The notes under the pieces are model-generated. The model was not told the origin of the DNA, made no database searches, and saw nothing but the letters and a program-made list of their open reading frames with translations. A stretch of 8,101 nt of DNA, from positions 1 through 8,101 of the forward strand of contig JADYZK010000215.1 in the NCBI GenBank assembly GCA_020853175.1, written 5' to 3'. The position numbers and the translations under genes were made by a program. How positions within the stretch are numbered: position 1 is the first letter of the stretch; every line of letters starts with the position of its first letter. This DNA comes from Bacteroidales bacterium. GTDB lineage: Bacteria > Bacteroidota > Bacteroidia > Bacteroidales > F082. This document shows, piece by piece, positions 1 through 7,775 of this stretch.

Positions 1-1262
1 ACAATCAGCTCAATGTTTTGCCCGAAACCGTTCTCAATAATTCGATTCAAAACTTAGAGTTTAAGTTGGCTGATGTGATTCAAAAACTATCGCAACTGCA
101 AAAGCCACAACTCGCTTTTATTGATGGACATGGAGAGCTCAATCAATCGGAAACTTACGACATCGTTCAAACCCTGAAGCAAAATTATACTGTAACCCAC
201 ATCACCATCGGTGGACAAGTTAGTGCGCTCACGCGGAGAACCGAACCCGATTCCAAAGGCAATGTGCGCGTCTTACCCAACTTTGCAGCCATCGTCATCG
301 CGCGGCCTACGCTTCCTTTTGATGAAAAAGATAAATTTATTATTGACCAGTACATCATGTACGGAGGCAAAGTGCTGTGGCTTATTGACCCAGTTTTGGC
401 TAGCATGGACAGCCTTCAAATGAACGAATCAACGGTTGGTGTTGACCTAAACGTGAACCTCGACGACCAGCTTTTCAAATATGGTGTTCGGTTGAACCGC
501 AACTTGGTTCTTGACTTAAACTCAGCCTCCATTCCGTTAAGAACAGGCCAAGTGGGTGGGCAAGCACAAATTGAGTTTTTCAGATGGAACTACTTTCCAC
601 TCCTTAACCAAGCCTCTACGCATCCTATCGTACGAAATATCAACAGTTTAAAAGCTGATTTTGTAAGCTCCGCAGATACTGTGTCCGCTGATTTTGTTAC
701 AAAAATTCCACTACTTAAAACTTCTGATTATTCTCGCTTATCGGGAACACCTGTTTTGATCAGTTTGGCCATGCTGCGCGACAAAGCCGATGAACGCCTC
801 TTCAACCGTAAAGGGCAAAATGTAGCTTGGCTGCTCGAAGGGCAATTCAGCTCGCTGTATGCCAACCGAGTTTCACCCGAAATAACCGACAACAAAGAGA
901 TTGGCTTCCTTGAGCAAAGCAAGCCTACCGCTATGATTGTGGTGGCCGATGGCGACATCATCCGCAACCAATTTCATGTGCCGCAAGGCTATCCACTCCC
1001 CTTGGGATTCGACCAATATACCCGACGAACTTATGGAAACAAAGATTTTATTTTAAACGCCATCAGCTATCTTGCCGATGATTCGCGTTTGGTCAGCATC
1101 CGGTCGCGGGAGCTGAAAATAAGAGCCCTCGACATGTCGAAAGTGAACAGCAACAGGCTGTTATGGCAAATTGTAAATACTGCCGGCCCTGTGCTGATCA
1201 TCTTTGTTTTTGGCTTTGTTATGGCGCTGTTGCGCAAAAGAAAATATGCCCAAAAACATTAA
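1..1262 (+). CDS. gldG: GldG, gliding-motility-associated ABC transporter auxiliary protein (5' end missing)
   Basis: The reading frame is already open at base 3 and continues upstream without a start, so this is the C-terminal part (419 residues) of a longer protein; GldG proteins are usually around 550 residues. The visible part carries the conserved core of the ABC_transp_aux/GldG family: IDGHGELN near the start, then a Rossmann-like stretch ending in YGGKVLWLIDP. It ends with one hydrophobic segment (about 18 residues starting at NTAGPVLI) followed by the basic tail RKRKYAQKH. This is the usual GldG topology of a large periplasmic domain held by a terminal membrane helix. In Flavobacterium, GldA, GldF and GldG form an ABC transporter needed for gliding and linked to the type IX secretion machinery; non-gliding relatives also keep gldFG. 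The next gene starts 28 bases downstream and is probably co-transcribed. A TTG at 18 and an ATG at 13 in another frame are not credible starts. Confidence 0.85.
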   Translation, partial: NQLNVLPETVLNNSIQNLEFKLADVIQKLSQLQKPQLAFIDGHGELNQSETYDIVQTLKQNYTVTHITIGGQVSALTRRTEPDSKGNVRVLPNFAAIVIARPTLPFDEKDKFIIDQYIMYGGKVLWLIDPVLASMDSLQMNESTVGVDLNVNLDDQLFKYGVRLNRNLVLDLNSASIPLRTGQVGGQAQIEFFRWNYFPLLNQASTHPIVRNINSLKADFVSSADTVSADFVTKIPLLKTSDYSRLSGTPVLISLAMLRDKADERLFNRKGQNVAWLLEGQFSSLYANRVSPEITDNKEIGFLEQSKPTAMIVVADGDIIRNQFHVPQGYPLPLGFDQYTRRTYGNKDFILNAISYLADDSRLVSIRSRELKIRALDMSKVNSNRLLWQIVNTAGPVLIIFVFGFVMALLRKRKYAQKH

Positions 1263-1290
1263 AAGAGTAGTAAAAATCGAAAATTAAATC

Positions 1291-2361
1291 ATGAAGAATA
1301 ACCGTATAGCCCTGATTATAACGCTGTTTTTGGTTGTAGTTGCCGTATTTTTTGTTTGGAACAAAAACGCAACAAGCACCTTGCACAATGATGCTGATTT
1401 TGCCGTTTCGGACACCGCCTCGGTAACAAAAATATTTATCGCTGACATGAATGCCAACGAAGTGTTGCTCGAACGCGCCAGCGATGGTTGGATTCTCAAC
1501 AAAGATTATAAAGCACAGCAACGAAAGGTGAGCGACCTGCTTTACACCATGATGAAACTCAGGGTAAGAACGCCTGTTGCCCAAGCCAGTCAAGACAATG
1601 TGATCAAACGCATGGCAGGAATGGCCGTAAAAGTGGAGGTTTATCAAGTGCTACCGCGCATCAATCTCTTCGATCGAATCAAGCTTTTTCCACGCGAAAT
1701 ACGTAGTGTAGTCTATTATGTTGGCGACACTCCAAAGGACAATCTCGGAACTTTTATGCTCAAAGAAGGTGCTGAAAAAGCATATATTATGCAGATTACC
1801 GGTTTCAAAGGCTTCCTATCCAGCCGTTACTCACCCCTTCCGGAAGAATGGCGCGACCATAAAGTGTTCAATACCAACCTCAATGAAATACAATCTGTAA
1901 AAGTGGAGTTCAATTCTGAACCTGAAAAAAGCTATGAAATCATCCGAATAGGAAAACACCAATACAAGTTTGAAAACCTTCAGGGACAATCATATCATCA
2001 AAATATTGACACCCTAAGGATGCTCAATTTTTTGAGTTCATTTGCTGACATTCGTTTTGAAGCACTCCTCAACAGTTTACCTGAATCGAGAAAAGATTCG
2101 GTGACCAACTCACCTTTCTTACATCAAATTACCCTCACCAACACCCAAGGTGAAAAAAATGTGGTAACCACCTTCACCAAAAAGAAATTCGGACAATACA
2201 TCGTGAATGAAGACCGTCTTGCGCCGCTCGACCTCGATCGGATGTATGCCCGAGTCAATGATGGCAAAGATTTTGTTCTGATCCAGTATTTTGTTTTTGA
2301 TAAAGTCCTGCGTCCGGCGAACTATTTTATTCCCGGATCACCTGATTACGACAGCTTCTAA
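1291..2361 (+). CDS. DUF4340-like membrane-anchored periplasmic protein
   Basis: This 356-residue protein has one N-terminal membrane helix (about residues 6-23, after MKNNR) and a periplasmic remainder. The pattern fits DUF4340 proteins: a strand of the type SVTKIFIAD near residue 44, DGWILN near 65, a helical segment KVSDLLYTMMKLRVRTPV near 79-96, and YVGDTPKDNLGTFML near 143-157. PLPEEWRDHKVFN near 182-194 opens a second, similar half. DUF4340 proteins often sit beside GldG-like ABC_transp_aux subunits, and here the gene lies 28 bases after gldG on the same strand, so it probably works with that transporter at the inner membrane. The substrate and biochemical role are unknown. The ATG at 1291 is well placed; no clear Shine-Dalgarno is visible, which is normal in Bacteroidota. 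The stop codon lies inside a predicted hairpin. Confidence 0.8.
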   Translation: MKNNRIALIITLFLVVVAVFFVWNKNATSTLHNDADFAVSDTASVTKIFIADMNANEVLLERASDGWILNKDYKAQQRKVSDLLYTMMKLRVRTPVAQASQDNVIKRMAGMAVKVEVYQVLPRINLFDRIKLFPREIRSVVYYVGDTPKDNLGTFMLKEGAEKAYIMQITGFKGFLSSRYSPLPEEWRDHKVFNTNLNEIQSVKVEFNSEPEKSYEIIRIGKHQYKFENLQGQSYHQNIDTLRMLNFLSSFADIRFEALLNSLPESRKDSVTNSPFLHQITLTNTQGEKNVVTTFTKKKFGQYIVNEDRLAPLDLDRMYARVNDGKDFVLIQYFVFDKVLRPANYFIPGSPDYDSF

Positions 2362-2375
2362 ACCTTTATAAGCTG
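2352..2375. terminator. Near-palindromic hairpin between convergent genes
   Basis: The arms CAGCTT-c-TAAA and TTTA-t-AAGCTG face each other across a CC centre, giving a 10-pair stem with one internal mismatch; a few central pairs must open to make a loop. It covers the stop codon of the DUF4340-like gene (2359-2361) and ends six bases before the stop of the opposing lipoprotein gene (2381-2383). This position suits a bidirectional terminator that limits read-through between the convergent units. Only a short TTTT follows on the + strand and no clear U-tract on the - strand, so strong intrinsic termination is not assured. Confidence 0.45.
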
Positions 2376-2380
2376 ATGTT

Positions 2381-2818
2381 TTAAGGAAGAACGACGATGG
2401 TCTTTCGGAGCACTTGATTCAATCCCGGATTGATGATTTCAATGCCGAAATCGCCGGTGCGATGGGCAAGAAGCGAAAGCTTGGTGCCGTTGAGTAGAGG
2501 TAGAATTTCGGGACAAACCACATCATCGCCTACAGTACGACTTCCGATGACTTGAATTTTACACAAGCTATCGTTTTGTTCCGTCATAAAACGCGAAAAT
2601 CGAGAGCAACCATTATCCCCGATAATGCCATAAAAAGTAAGCTCAAAAGCCTCTTTCAACTTCACCGTATCAGCCACCACAACGCTGTCAACCTTAATGA
2701 GATACTCCTCTTCTTGTTGAGTTGAATTTTGAAGCTCACACGAAGAAAGCAGAATCACCAAAAGCAATCCAAAAAACGATCCGCAATAGATTGAAATCTT
2801 TGATTGATAAGTGTTCAT
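2381..2818 (-). CDS. Small putative lipoprotein of unknown function
   Basis: From the ATG at 2818 the product is 145 residues with a type II signal peptide: a short N-terminus containing one Lys, a hydrophobic run GLLLVILL, and a lipobox LSSC with the lipid-bearing Cys at residue 27. The mature part starts ELQN, followed by the acidic patch QQEEE, which loosely resembles surface-export signals of Bacteroidota lipoproteins but lies farther from the Cys than usual. The rest looks beta-rich (VDSVVVADTVKLKEAFELTFYGIIG) with three further Cys residues, in NGCSRF, LCKIQV and VVCPE. No named family is recognised. A longer frame opens at 2860, overlapping the upstream gene by 11 bases, and that ATG is preceded by an SD-like AGGAAGGG. 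It would put 14 extra residues before the signal peptide, so 2818 is preferred. The gene is last in the - strand cluster. Confidence 0.65.
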   Translation of the reverse strand: MNTYQSKISIYCGSFFGLLLVILLSSCELQNSTQQEEEYLIKVDSVVVADTVKLKEAFELTFYGIIGDNGCSRFSRFMTEQNDSLCKIQVIGSRTVGDDVVCPEILPLLNGTKLSLLAHRTGDFGIEIINPGLNQVLRKTIVVLP

Positions 2819-2849
2819 ATTCAATGATTTATAGATATAAAAAAGACGA

Positions 2850-3311
2850 TCAATAGCCATAAGCCCTTCCTTCCATTGTCTGCACTTCCACCTTCATCAC
2901 ACAAACATTTTTAACTGCCGGTTCGCTAAAACGATAAGTTTCATCGGTGTATTGGCGCATGATGCTTTCTAAAGCAACCAATTTTTCTTGTTCATCAGCC
3001 ACAAAAGAAACCAAGCCAAACAGCAAAACCGAGCGGTATTTCATGGAATAACTGCAAGCCACCTCACTGTTTTGCCAACGCAATTCATGGTCGGTGCTGA
3101 AAACCACACACACCTCAGGATTATTTTTCAAAACATCAATCTTTTTGCCCTCCGGAGCGGAATGAAGGTAAAGCGTCTTTTCAACGTACCCAAAATTCAT
3201 GGGAAGTGCGTAAGGTTTTCCGTAGCTATCAACCATTGATACAGTGCAATAGTTGCATTTTTTTATAATAGATTCGAGTTCAGACTCTTGGCTCAAGACA
3301 CGATTTTTCAT
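2850..3311 (-). CDS. Pyridoxamine 5'-phosphate oxidase-like (Nim-type) flavin split-barrel protein
   Basis: The 153-residue product fits the Pyridox_ox_2 / NimA-like branch of FMN-binding split-barrel proteins. Typical signals are NYCTVSMVDSYGKPYALPMNFGY (residues 20-42, with PYALPMNFGY diagnostic), LYLHSAPEGKKIDVLKNNPEVCVVF (47-71, usual FMN-phosphate/dimer segment) and CSYSMKYRSVLLFGLVSFV (86-104). The length is normal for the family and the protein should be cytosolic. Members bind FMN or sometimes haem or F420; some Nim proteins reduce 5-nitroimidazole drugs, but most chromosomal members have no proven substrate, so neither drug resistance nor vitamin B6 synthesis should be assumed. The ATG at 3311 directly precedes a Lys/Asn start typical of the family. 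The gene lies 35 bases after the large outer-membrane protein gene, with no convincing promoter between them, so co-transcription is likely. Confidence 0.85.
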   Translation of the reverse strand: MKNRVLSQESELESIIKKCNYCTVSMVDSYGKPYALPMNFGYVEKTLYLHSAPEGKKIDVLKNNPEVCVVFSTDHELRWQNSEVACSYSMKYRSVLLFGLVSFVADEQEKLVALESIMRQYTDETYRFSEPAVKNVCVMKVEVQTMEGRAYGY

Positions 3312-3346
3312 AATGCTTCAAATAAGAGATAAAGATAGAAAGAAAC

Positions 3347-6163
3347 TCAGTACAGCGAAGAAATATTCAACCCCAACAACAACTCAGGAACCCAATCGCG
3401 GTAAGCCTCACGGTAAATGAGCCGGACGCCCAAATCCACCGGTGCGGGCAAATTAAAAAAATACATCTCAGCTTGAATTTCAAGGCCGGCAGAAATCAAA
3501 TCAGTGGTTTCCAACATATTTCCATGAAGATAATCCATAAAAACACCTCCTTTGAGACGCTTTAAATAAAATACTGTTGGCCAATTCCATTCGGGATAAG
3601 CAAGCGGAAAAACATAATCCGATTTGAATGTAGCCACTTCTTGGAAAGAAAGATTTTCATAACCACGGGGGAATGTTGCAATACTTGAAAATCTTGTAAG
3701 CCCTTTCGTTTCAGATTGATATGCAGCAGACAATCGAATGCCGTGGTTGGCTGCAATGCCTGGCAGATAGAGATTGACGCCCGAATAAAACTGCCATGCA
3801 GGCGATTTATCAAATGGAGAATGGCGATAGACCACTTGCATTGATTGTCCAAATTTCGGAAAGATATCGCGTTGCGCCCTACGTGTTTGGTTATAAAAAT
3901 AAAGGCTGTAAGTAAATGATTGTGAATTTTTTTCACTGAAATCCACCGGCATATTCGGTTCCATTTTGCGCGACACCACCCGATAGGAAAGCGAAGGTTG
4001 AAAACCTCGCAGCCACTGCCTGCGAGAGAAATTAAAAGGCACGGAAGCCGATAGATTCCAGTCGCTTTCAAACCATTTCAAATCGTAAAGCTGCCCATCA
4101 TGCAAAGTTTTCCCGCGGCGCAGCCCGTAGCCAAAGCCGAGACCCAGCTCAGGAAACAAACCCAAATAGGTGAGATTGGCCAGCATTTTTCCGGCCTGCT
4201 CATTCATATCGTAGCGATATCCCAGCTCGGCAACCATTGTGCTGAGATCGTTTTGTGAAAATAGGCTCACTCCAGGAGCAAAATCTTGCTTGTCAACCTG
4301 AATATAAACAGGCGCGTAGCTATGAAAATGGAATAAATGGGCCAGTTTTTTGTAATCTTTCACCTCATAGTGTACCTCTTCGATGGGATGGCGATCCAAA
4401 TTGAAGTTCGACATTCTTGACAGTGTATCGGCAAGAAAAAACTTGGCCTGAGAGGCAAAATCTACTTTTATTTTCTTCGTATCATCTATTTTCCTTTCTT
4501 TCAAATCAAAACCATTGGAGCTATAATCAGCAAAAAGCACAGAATGATCACCATCAATAAACTGAGGATCAGCCGCACCAAAGCGGGAACGACTTACAAG
4601 TTCGAGCGTTTTATTTGAAAGACTAAAGGTGTAAATATCACTTTTACCTAACCAATCGCCTTGAATCAGCAGCGTGTCGCCTACCACATCGGTGAGTGCA
4701 AAAAAAGTAAAAGTGGAAGGACTAATTTGTTCAATTTGTTGCTCCTGCAAGTTCAGTTTCCAAATGCTTTTTCCTTGGCTGCCTATGGCTGCAACAACAA
4801 TTTGATTCCCATCAGCGAGCCAAAAAGGAGTTGTAAAAAACAAACTGTCGTTGGCAAAACGTTCCAAAATTTCGCCTGTTTCGGTGGAGAGGATTACCAA
4901 TGCCGAACCATGCGTGTCAGTAGCATCAACGGCAACGATGCGGCTGTTATCAGAGGATAGATTGGGTGCAAAAAGACGACTTTTAGCAGTTAAACGCCGC
5001 ACTTTTCCGTTGTTCAGATTGCCCAATTGAAGGACACTGTAATTCAAGTTGGACCAACGGAAATGGGGTTGAAACTCGCTCCACACCACAAGACTGTCAT
5101 GGATCGAAAGTTGCTGATGAAGCATGGCACCCGGTCGGAAAACAATTTTTTCTTTCCTGTCGTGTAGGAGCACAATGGCAGCTCGATCGGCAAGTGATGT
5201 TTTGATAGCCACAACCGTTTGATCTTCAATTTTTTGTGGGCTTCTATACTGGCTATACACCTTGTTTTCAGATGAAATGCTACGATCCGTTTCATCCATT
5301 GGAAGGGTATCCATTTCTCGCCATTGGTCGCGCATGGCGGTCATGGTTTCCAAATACATTTGCTTTTTACCCTGTCCGGAGATGGCTTTCAGACCTGCCG
5401 AAAAAGGATTCAACGTATAAGGACGTCGCGCCGTGCGATCCAACATATTCGACCACAACCCCTTTCCAAACTTTTGTTTGTTGTAACCCACCACAACATA
5501 ACCCAGCTCATACACATCAGGCACATGGTCTTTATAGGAACCAAAATAAGCTTTGTCGTAGGAAAATATATTTTTTTCAACCAGTTGGGCTTGAAGACCT
5601 GCCAAAAAAAGTGCTTGGCGGCCCCTTCCTGACGATGAAAATGCCGTTTCTGTAACCACGGCATCACCTTCGAGAAACCAAGTGGGAACAAAAAGTCCCA
5701 TGATGGCCGCCGCGCCTTGCTGTCCGGTGAGGGCATAAACAACTTTTCCAAAACCTTTCTCGAGGCTACTGAATTGAACCACATGTTCTAACTCGTGAAG
5801 GCTCAACTGTTTGAACCACTCTTGGGCATATCCGTCTTGCGGAGGCGTATGAAAAAAATCGAGCCGACGAGGCGCCCAAGCTGTGGTGGCGTTAGAAATA
5901 ACGCTACCGGTGTGCAATATTAAAGTAGTGAATTTAGGGGGAGCGTTAAGGCCGGCCCTTAAATGTGGATAGCCGGCTTCGAGCAATCCCGCAAGGTAGT
6001 TCGCATCTTTTTGGTTGTGTTGTGGGAAAATAATATTGAAGTGAGGGGTTTTCATTTGCTTCCAACGAATAGAAGCCGCATCTTGTCCACTCAGAAAATA
6101 TTGCGCAGCAAGATGTGTTAATGAAAAATAAAACAAGATAAAAAGAAATATTCTCTTCCTCAT
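3347..6163 (-). CDS. Large outer-membrane protein: gluzincin-like domain, TolB-like beta-propeller, C-terminal beta-barrel
   Basis: From the ATG at 6163 the product is 938 residues with a clear Sec signal peptide (MRKRIFLFILF..., probable cleavage LAA|Q after residue 20). Residues about 35-285 look like a peptidase-MA/M1-type gluzincin: HELEH at 123-127, then WFLEGDAVVTE at 162-172, where E165 is the expected third zinc ligand and E124 the catalytic base. Residues about 300-560 contain TolB/WD40-like propeller blades, for example FAPNLSSDNSRIVAVDA and ADPQFIDGDHSVLFADYSSNGFDL. A linker (EEVHYEVKDYKKLAHLFHFHSYAPVYI, about 595-621) leads into a region rich in amphipathic strands (about 645-938) ending in LLLGLNISSLY, consistent with an outer-membrane barrel. 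Such proteins are often labelled 'TolB-like' in Bacteroidota, but this is not TolB of the Tol-Pal system. Whether it is an active protease is unknown. The frame stays open back to 6274, but those 37 residues overlap the upstream gene and would hide the signal peptide. Confidence 0.8.
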   Translation of the reverse strand: MRKRIFLFILFYFSLTHLAAQYFLSGQDAASIRWKQMKTPHFNIIFPQHNQKDANYLAGLLEAGYPHLRAGLNAPPKFTTLILHTGSVISNATTAWAPRRLDFFHTPPQDGYAQEWFKQLSLHELEHVVQFSSLEKGFGKVVYALTGQQGAAAIMGLFVPTWFLEGDAVVTETAFSSSGRGRQALFLAGLQAQLVEKNIFSYDKAYFGSYKDHVPDVYELGYVVVGYNKQKFGKGLWSNMLDRTARRPYTLNPFSAGLKAISGQGKKQMYLETMTAMRDQWREMDTLPMDETDRSISSENKVYSQYRSPQKIEDQTVVAIKTSLADRAAIVLLHDRKEKIVFRPGAMLHQQLSIHDSLVVWSEFQPHFRWSNLNYSVLQLGNLNNGKVRRLTAKSRLFAPNLSSDNSRIVAVDATDTHGSALVILSTETGEILERFANDSLFFTTPFWLADGNQIVVAAIGSQGKSIWKLNLQEQQIEQISPSTFTFFALTDVVGDTLLIQGDWLGKSDIYTFSLSNKTLELVSRSRFGAADPQFIDGDHSVLFADYSSNGFDLKERKIDDTKKIKVDFASQAKFFLADTLSRMSNFNLDRHPIEEVHYEVKDYKKLAHLFHFHSYAPVYIQVDKQDFAPGVSLFSQNDLSTMVAELGYRYDMNEQAGKMLANLTYLGLFPELGLGFGYGLRRGKTLHDGQLYDLKWFESDWNLSASVPFNFSRRQWLRGFQPSLSYRVVSRKMEPNMPVDFSEKNSQSFTYSLYFYNQTRRAQRDIFPKFGQSMQVVYRHSPFDKSPAWQFYSGVNLYLPGIAANHGIRLSAAYQSETKGLTRFSSIATFPRGYENLSFQEVATFKSDYVFPLAYPEWNWPTVFYLKRLKGGVFMDYLHGNMLETTDLISAGLEIQAEMYFFNLPAPVDLGVRLIYREAYRDWVPELLLGLNISSLY

Positions 6164-6195
6164 ATTAAAAAATTGACCCAAAAGCCGGTTGCAGG

Positions 6196-6203
6196 CAAAG
6201 CTA
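6196..6203 (-). promoter_or_regulatory. Possible Bacteroidota -7 promoter element
   Basis: On the - strand these bases read TAGCTTTG, a match to the Bacteroidota -7 consensus TAnnTTTG. It lies 33 bases before the ATG of the large outer-membrane protein gene and contains the TAG stop of the upstream RluA-family gene. The nearest upstream TTTG (6233-6236) is 29 bases away, longer than the usual 19-21, so the -33 element is not supported. It may be a weak internal promoter in the cluster. Confidence 0.35.
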
Positions 6204-6217
6204 TAAAAAATAGCTTT
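6197..6217. repeat. Perfect 8-bp inverted repeat at the end of the RluA-family gene
   Basis: AAAGCTAT (6197-6204) and ATAGCTTT (6210-6217) are exact inverted copies separated by five A bases. The repeat covers the last codons and stop of the RluA-family gene and overlaps the possible -7 box of the next gene. Read on the - strand it has a U-rich loop and no T-tract right after it, so it fits an mRNA 3' hairpin or an operator better than a classical terminator. Confidence 0.5.
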
Positions 6218-6911
6218 CGCTGATCGTTTTTTCAAACACCTGCCACTGTTGGGATTCTTTCGACGGCGGGGCAACGATGGTTATTTCATTGTCGGTAACG
6301 GGATGCACAAAATGGAGGCGTAAAGCGTGCAGAGATATGGAGGCATCGGGAAGCGAGCGCTTGTCGCCATATTTAAGATCGCCCAAAATGGGCATTCCAA
6401 TGGCAGAAAGTTGCGCGCGTATTTGATGGTGGCGACCGGTATGCAAAGTAATTTCTAGCAAGGTGTAGGACACGGAATGGCCTATTACCACATAATCGAG
6501 AATGGCCTTTTTAGCCCCTGAACGTTCGGCATCAACAACAAACGACTTATTTTTGCTTTCGTTTTTGATTAAAAAGTGTTCGAGACGATCGTTGGTCTTT
6601 GTTGGTTTGCCCCGGACGATAGCCAAATAGGATTTTTGCAATTCCCGATCTTTCATCATGACAGTCATGCGGGTGAGGGCCTTGCTTGTTTTAGCAAAAA
6701 TTACAGCTCCGCTCACCGGACGGTCAATACGATGCACCAATCCGGCAAACACATTTCCTGCCTTGTTGTATTTCAATTTCAGGTATTGCTTCACCTCGTC
6801 AATTAAGGCAACGTCGCCCGTTTTGTCGCCTTGCACGATTTCTGATGGCAATTTATTGACAACCAGCAAATGGTTGTCTTCAAAAAGTATCCTGTCAGCA
6901 ATGGGTACCAT
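6201..6911 (-). CDS. RluA-family RNA pseudouridine synthase (no S4 domain)
   Basis: This 236-residue enzyme should turn specific uridines of rRNA or tRNA into pseudouridine. It has the family's catalytic motif as HRIDRPVSG (residues 60-68; more often HRLDRxTSG), with D63 as the catalytic Asp. Other core segments are ILFEDNHLLVVNKLPSEIVQ (8-27), LQKSYLAIVRG (91-101), LLEITLHTGRHHQIRAQLSAIG (151-172) and PILGDLKYG (174-182). There is no N-terminal S4 RNA-binding domain, so it is a short form like RluA or the small Bacteroidota paralogues; the target base cannot be told from sequence. The ATG at 6911 puts the first conserved strand at the usual place. The gene starts 9 bases after the panB stop, so the two are almost certainly co-transcribed, although no functional link is known. 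Confidence 0.92.
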   Translation of the reverse strand: MVPIADRILFEDNHLLVVNKLPSEIVQGDKTGDVALIDEVKQYLKLKYNKAGNVFAGLVHRIDRPVSGAVIFAKTSKALTRMTVMMKDRELQKSYLAIVRGKPTKTNDRLEHFLIKNESKNKSFVVDAERSGAKKAILDYVVIGHSVSYTLLEITLHTGRHHQIRAQLSAIGMPILGDLKYGDKRSLPDASISLHALRLHFVHPVTDNEITIVAPPSKESQQWQVFEKTISESYFL

Positions 6912-6920
6912 CGTAAAGGC

Positions 6921-7736
6921 TTAGTATTGTTCCCGTTCGCTGGGGAAACTTTTCGACTTCACATCACCGATGTAATTACCAACCGAACCCCGAATTTCGT
7001 CGTAAAGATTGTTATAACGACGCAAAAAACGTGGTGAAAACGACTGGTTAATACCCAACATATCATGTAAAACAAGCACCTGTCCGTCCACACCGTTTCC
7101 GGCACCGATTCCTATTGTTGGGATATTTGACGATTGGGTGACTTCGGTGGCAAGCTTGGAAGGAATTTTTTCGAGAACAATTCCAAAACATCCTGCTTCT
7201 TCAAGAATTCTGGCATCATACCTTAACTTCTCAGCTTCTTTTTCTTGAGTTGCGCGCACCACATAGGTACCAAACTTGTTGATGCTTTGCGGAGTAAGTC
7301 CAAGATGGCCGAGAATGGGGATTCCGGCACTTAAAATCCTGTCAATGGATTCTCTAATTTCTTCGCCTCCTTCCATTTTTACGGCATTGGCACCCGATTC
7401 TTTCATGATGCGAATGGCCGAATGTAAGGCTTCTTTGGAGTTTCCTTGGTAGGTTCCAAAAGGCATATCCACCACTACCAACGACCGGTTCACAGCGCGC
7501 ATCACACCAGAGGCATGATAAATCATTTCATTCAGCGTGATGGGCAAGGTGGTTTTATGCCCGGCCATCACGTTTGAAGCGCTGTCGCCAACAAGAATCA
7601 CATCTATGCCGGCTTCATCCAATATCTTGGCCATGGAATAGTCATAGGCTGTCAGCATGGCAATTTTTTCACCTTTAAGCTTCATCTCCTGAAGCACATG
7701 CGTAGTAATCTTTGGAATACTTCCCGATAGGTACAT
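6921..7736 (-). CDS. panB: 3-methyl-2-oxobutanoate hydroxymethyltransferase (ketopantoate hydroxymethyltransferase)
   Basis: PanB transfers a hydroxymethyl group from 5,10-methylenetetrahydrofolate to 2-oxoisovalerate, making ketopantoate for pantothenate and CoA synthesis in the cytosol. The 271-residue product has the full TIM-barrel motif set: [19 protein letters not shown] (27-45), [15 protein letters not shown] (46-60), [11 protein letters not shown] (87-97), AVKMEGG (118-124), [10 protein letters not shown] (141-150) and VLEKIP (187-192). By comparison with the E. coli enzyme, D51, D90 and E122 are the Mg ligands and E189 the catalytic acid/base; all are present. The length is normal. 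The ATG at 7736 is chosen over a TTG at 7778 because related proteins begin close to this point and the TTG lies inside a predicted -7 promoter box. No panC, panD or panE lies in the window; the next gene downstream encodes an RNA-modifying enzyme. Confidence 0.97.
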   Translation of the reverse strand: MYLSGSIPKITTHVLQEMKLKGEKIAMLTAYDYSMAKILDEAGIDVILVGDSASNVMAGHKTTLPITLNEMIYHASGVMRAVNRSLVVVDMPFGTYQGNSKEALHSAIRIMKESGANAVKMEGGEEIRESIDRILSAGIPILGHLGLTPQSINKFGTYVVRATQEKEAEKLRYDARILEEAGCFGIVLEKIPSKLATEVTQSSNIPTIGIGAGNGVDGQVLVLHDMLGINQSFSPRFLRRYNNLYDEIRGSVGNYIGDVKSKSFPSEREQY

Positions 7737-7775
7737 GATAATGCGTTTAAGTTTTGCTTTCGGTTTAAGAAACGA

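Noticed and set aside
1219..1647. Open frame on the - strand opposite the gldG/DUF4340-like junction
   Set aside because: It is antisense to two well-supported genes and shows no recognisable domain.
2850..3311. Naming the flavin protein as a nitroimidazole resistance (nim) gene
   Set aside because: The fold and motifs fit the wider family, but most members lack this activity and nothing nearby (such as an insertion sequence driving expression) supports resistance.
5236..5655. Open frames on the + strand opposite the large outer-membrane protein gene
   Set aside because: Low-complexity translations lying fully inside a well-supported gene on the other strand, with no family features.
3347..6163. 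Calling the large protein TolB of the Tol-Pal system
   Set aside because: The propeller resembles TolB, but the protein is twice as long, has an extra protease-like domain and a predicted barrel, and no tol/pal genes are adjacent.
6164..6274. N-terminal extension of the large outer-membrane protein (37 residues)
   Set aside because: It overlaps the 3' end of the RluA-family gene in another frame and would bury a clear signal peptide; the ATG at 6163 is the better start.
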